Positions 6,324 through 8,140 of a stretch of DNA of 8,140 nt are shown piece after piece. A program made the position numbers and the translations under genes. The first letter of the stretch is position 1. The number at the start of each line of letters is the position of its first letter. This DNA comes from an uncultured Rhodospirillales bacterium (GTDB taxonomy: Bacteria > Pseudomonadota > Alphaproteobacteria > CALMVH01). Location: positions 6,693 to 14,832 of the forward strand of contig CALMVH010000345.1 of assembly GCA_937873165.1 (NCBI GenBank), in the 5' to 3' direction. A model generated the notes under the pieces. The model saw only the letters and a list, made by a program, of their open reading frames with translations. It was not told the DNA's origin and ran no database searches.

Positions 6324-6872
6324 TTATCGCACAACCGGGATGCCGTCGGCTATGGCAGAATCGGCGCTGGAGTACATAATGGAGGATCGTTGGTTGCTGA
6401 CCTCCTCGAAACCGCTCGGGGTGGCGCCCGGACGGCCCGTGACCAGCCTATAAGTCACGATATTGTATGTCGCCGGGCCTGCCGGTGCGGCGCCTGCTGT
6501 GCGCGTGGCGGTAAACATCAAGGTTTCTGGCGATCCATCCAGCCAGGCCTTTGCAAACCGTACCGCCGTGTTTACCCCATCCGCCTTCAACGACGCGTCG
6601 CCAGTGCCGGTCGTCACGGTTGTCCACCCGGTTCCCGCATTATCGGGCAGCATGACGAGGTACAGGGTAGCGCCCGTGGGTTCCGTTGCCGTGACGATCA
6701 TGCCCGCACGCCCGTCGGGCACCAGCATCTCGATCTTGTTTACGCCGGGACGCAGCGCAATCGATTGCAGGTGCGTGATGCGGGCATGCTCGCGGGCGGA
6801 GCCGTGCGAGCAACTGCCGGCGGCTATTAGAAGGAAGACGGCGAGAAGTCCCTTAATCGACGTCTTCATCAT
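6324..6872 (-). CDS. Small putative lipoprotein, possibly CarG-like
   Basis: A 182-residue exported protein. Residues 1-20 form a signal peptide (positive MMKTSIK, then GLLAVFLLIA), followed by AAGSC. Cys21 would be the lipidated residue, although Ala rather than Leu at -3 makes the lipobox imperfect. The mature part is beta-rich (NKIEMLVPDGRAGMIVTATE, later ETLMFTATR, then PATYNIVTYRLV). The order of these strands and the ending (GFEEV then SSADSAIADGIPV) recall the CarG-like carbapenem self-resistance fold found in many proteobacterial hypothetical proteins. This is a low-confidence, memory-based resemblance. The start (two adjacent ATG codons) has a good GGAGAGG ribosome site just upstream inside hpnN, and the gene overlaps the hpnN end by 20 bp. 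It is therefore coupled to hpnN, and an envelope role alongside that transporter is inferred. Confidence 0.75.
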   Translation of the reverse strand: MMKTSIKGLLAVFLLIAAGSCSHGSAREHARITHLQSIALRPGVNKIEMLVPDGRAGMIVTATEPTGATLYLVMLPDNAGTGWTTVTTGTGDASLKADGVNTAVRFAKAWLDGSPETLMFTATRTAGAAPAGPATYNIVTYRLVTGRPGATPSGFEEVSNQRSSIMYSSADSAIADGIPVVR

Positions 6873-8140
6873 CGGCCTCTCCGTGAAATATTTGCAACAG
6901 GGACGGCAGTATTATCAGTGTACAGACTAAGGTGCCGAAAAGGCTGACGATTAGCAGGACCCCCATGCTTGCGGTGCCGGGATGGTGCGACAAGGCCAGG
7001 CTGCCGAACGCCGTGCCGGTCGTAAGCGCCGAAAATAGCACCGCGCGGGCTGTCGGAGATTGCAGCGGCTCGTGTTGGCCCGCGCGCCAGTTCATCACGA
7101 AGTAGATGTCGAACGCCACGCCGATTCCCAGCAACAGGGGCAGCGCAATGATGTTGGCAAAGTTGATCGGGTAAGGCCAGCTCACGCAGAAGATCACGGT
7201 CATCAGGCCTGCCAGCAGCAGAGGCCCCAGCACCATGGCAACATCCACGACGTTGCGCAAAGCGAATGCAAGCAGCGCCGCGATCACGATGATCGCCGAT
7301 GTGCCGGCTGTCTGGAAGGCGTGCACGATGGTAGCGCTGGATTGCTGGATGCCGATGGCGGACCCGCTGGCCTCCGGCGCCACCCGCATGATGGCCTGGA
7401 AAAATTTCTTGAGGACCTCGTTCTTATGGAAATCGCCTTTCGGAAAGACTTCCACGCGCGCCGTACCGTCTGGCGAAAGCCAGTCGCGTTTGATGTCCGC
7501 CGGAATGGTATCCAGCGTCACCGGGCCGGCGTTTAAGAGCTGCTTCAAATCGTCGAGGCGGTCAGGCAGCGAGGAAATCAGTGCCGGTTGCAGCAAGCCG
7601 ATGGTCTTGTCGTCGGTTGCTTCCAGCGATCGCAGGTCGGTTATGAACCCGGATATTACCGGGTCGGCGCCCGCTTTCGCCAGCGCCGCTTCCAACGCCG
7701 TGCGGCAGGCGGCGATCGATGTGCGGATTTCAGCGACGGAGGGTGCGGGAGCCACTTGCGGCGGGGTCAGCGTCGGCAGTAACAGGTTTGCGGCATCTGA
7801 AATCAGCGCCAGCTTTGACGGCTGGTCGGTGGGCACGAAGCTGCTGAGGCTGACGGCAAAGGCCACCTCGGGAAGTTTCGCAACGACATCCGCTTCCCTT
7901 GCGGCCGCTGCGACGCCGGGTTCCAGGATCTCGGCGTCGTACGGAGGTGAAAGCGGATCGTTCTCCAGCGCGTACAAGGTCTGAACCGACTCGGATTTCT
8001 GGTTTTTCAGGTGAATGGGGTCGAAGTCGAAATGCAGACGAAACAGCAAGACCACGCCGGTAATCGCCACTAGGCCCGCGACAGCTGCCACACCCCAGCG
8101 GCGGTGCTTGAGGAAACGGTCCACGGGGGCTGTCCAACGG
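6853..8140 (-). CDS. hpnN: HpnN, hopanoid RND/MMPL-family transporter (C-terminal half, 5' end outside window)
   Basis: The frame is open to the window edge (it reads RWTAPVDRFLKHRRW there), so the GTG at 8124 is internal. The fragment has 428 residues, about half of a usual HpnN. RND transporters are two-fold repeats, and this is the second repeat. It has one transmembrane helix (about 14-35), a periplasmic domain (about 36-275, with FDFDPIHLKN and VAFAVSLSSFVPTDQ), then five more helices from about 278 to 417. The segment NFANIIALPLLLGIGVAFDI is characteristic of HpnN. Its Asp is a candidate proton-relay residue by analogy with RND pumps. HpnN is an inner-membrane transporter reported in Rhodopseudomonas to be needed for hopanoid delivery to the outer membrane. 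The acidic tail GEADDEDVD ends the protein, and its last 20 bp overlap the lipoprotein gene. Confidence 0.94.
   Translation of the reverse strand, partial: RWTAPVDRFLKHRRWGVAAVAGLVAITGVVLLFRLHFDFDPIHLKNQKSESVQTLYALENDPLSPPYDAEILEPGVAAAAREADVVAKLPEVAFAVSLSSFVPTDQPSKLALISDAANLLLPTLTPPQVAPAPSVAEIRTSIAACRTALEAALAKAGADPVISGFITDLRSLEATDDKTIGLLQPALISSLPDRLDDLKQLLNAGPVTLDTIPADIKRDWLSPDGTARVEVFPKGDFHKNEVLKKFFQAIMRVAPEASGSAIGIQQSSATIVHAFQTAGTSAIIVIAALLAFALRNVVDVAMVLGPLLLAGLMTVIFCVSWPYPINFANIIALPLLLGIGVAFDIYFVMNWRAGQHEPLQSPTARAVLFSALTTGTAFGSLALSHHPGTASMGVLLIVSLFGTLVCTLIILPSLLQIFHGEADDEDVD

Noticed and set aside
5520..6830. A 436-codon open frame on the + strand opposite the 460-residue gene and the lipoprotein gene
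   Set aside because: The - strand genes have good ribosome sites, a signal peptide in one case, and operon-like overlaps with hpnN. The + strand product has no domain and crosses two - strand genes, as expected for a chance frame.
8122..8124. GTG as the start of a complete 423-residue transporter
   Set aside because: The frame is open upstream to the window edge and the sequence corresponds to the second repeat of HpnN, so this codon is internal.

Overview
This window is part of a hopanoid (bacterial triterpenoid lipid) modification and transport locus from a GC-rich proteobacterium. Protein content identifies the locus: the C-terminal end of HpnI, then HpnJ, HpnK and HpnL on the + strand, and the C-terminal half of the HpnN transporter on the - strand. 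The organism cannot be fixed from this sequence alone. A hopanoid-making Burkholderiales or Acetobacteraceae member is plausible. The 64-bp dispersed-type palindromic repeat after hpnJ is of a kind common in beta- and gammaproteobacteria, which leans weakly to Burkholderiales.

Layout, + strand: hpnI (partial, 1-507) overlaps hpnJ (504-1928) by 4 bp. The hpn run is then interrupted by a palindromic repeat (1937-2000), a small MazG-like gene (2021-2341), a lower-GC intergenic stretch of 213 bp (2342-2554) and a macro-domain gene (2555-3085). The macro-domain gene overlaps the GTG start of hpnK (3082-3909) by 4 bp, and hpnK overlaps hpnL (3906-4886) by 4 bp. hpnL carries an in-frame TAG at 4434-4436 although the rest of its coding frame is intact and well conserved, so it is annotated as a probable nonsense pseudogene.

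Layout, - strand: hpnN (partial, 8140-6853) overlaps a small putative lipoprotein gene (6872-6324) by 20 bp. A 460-residue protein of unknown function (6269-4887) follows after 54 bp. This three-gene run converges on hpnL with no bases between the two stop codons. A 9-bp GC-rich hairpin near the end of hpnL may terminate transcription from one or both sides.

How the genes work together (known for the families, inferred here): HpnI adds an N-acetyl-hexosamine to bacteriohopanetetrol. HpnK removes the acetyl group, and HpnJ, a radical SAM enzyme with a B12-binding-type N-terminus, contracts the sugar ring to the cyclitol ether. HpnL and HpnN are membrane proteins thought to move hopanoids across or between membranes. 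The points most worth attention are the hpnL amber codon, the macro-domain gene translationally coupled to hpnK, and the two uncharacterised proteins linked to hpnN.
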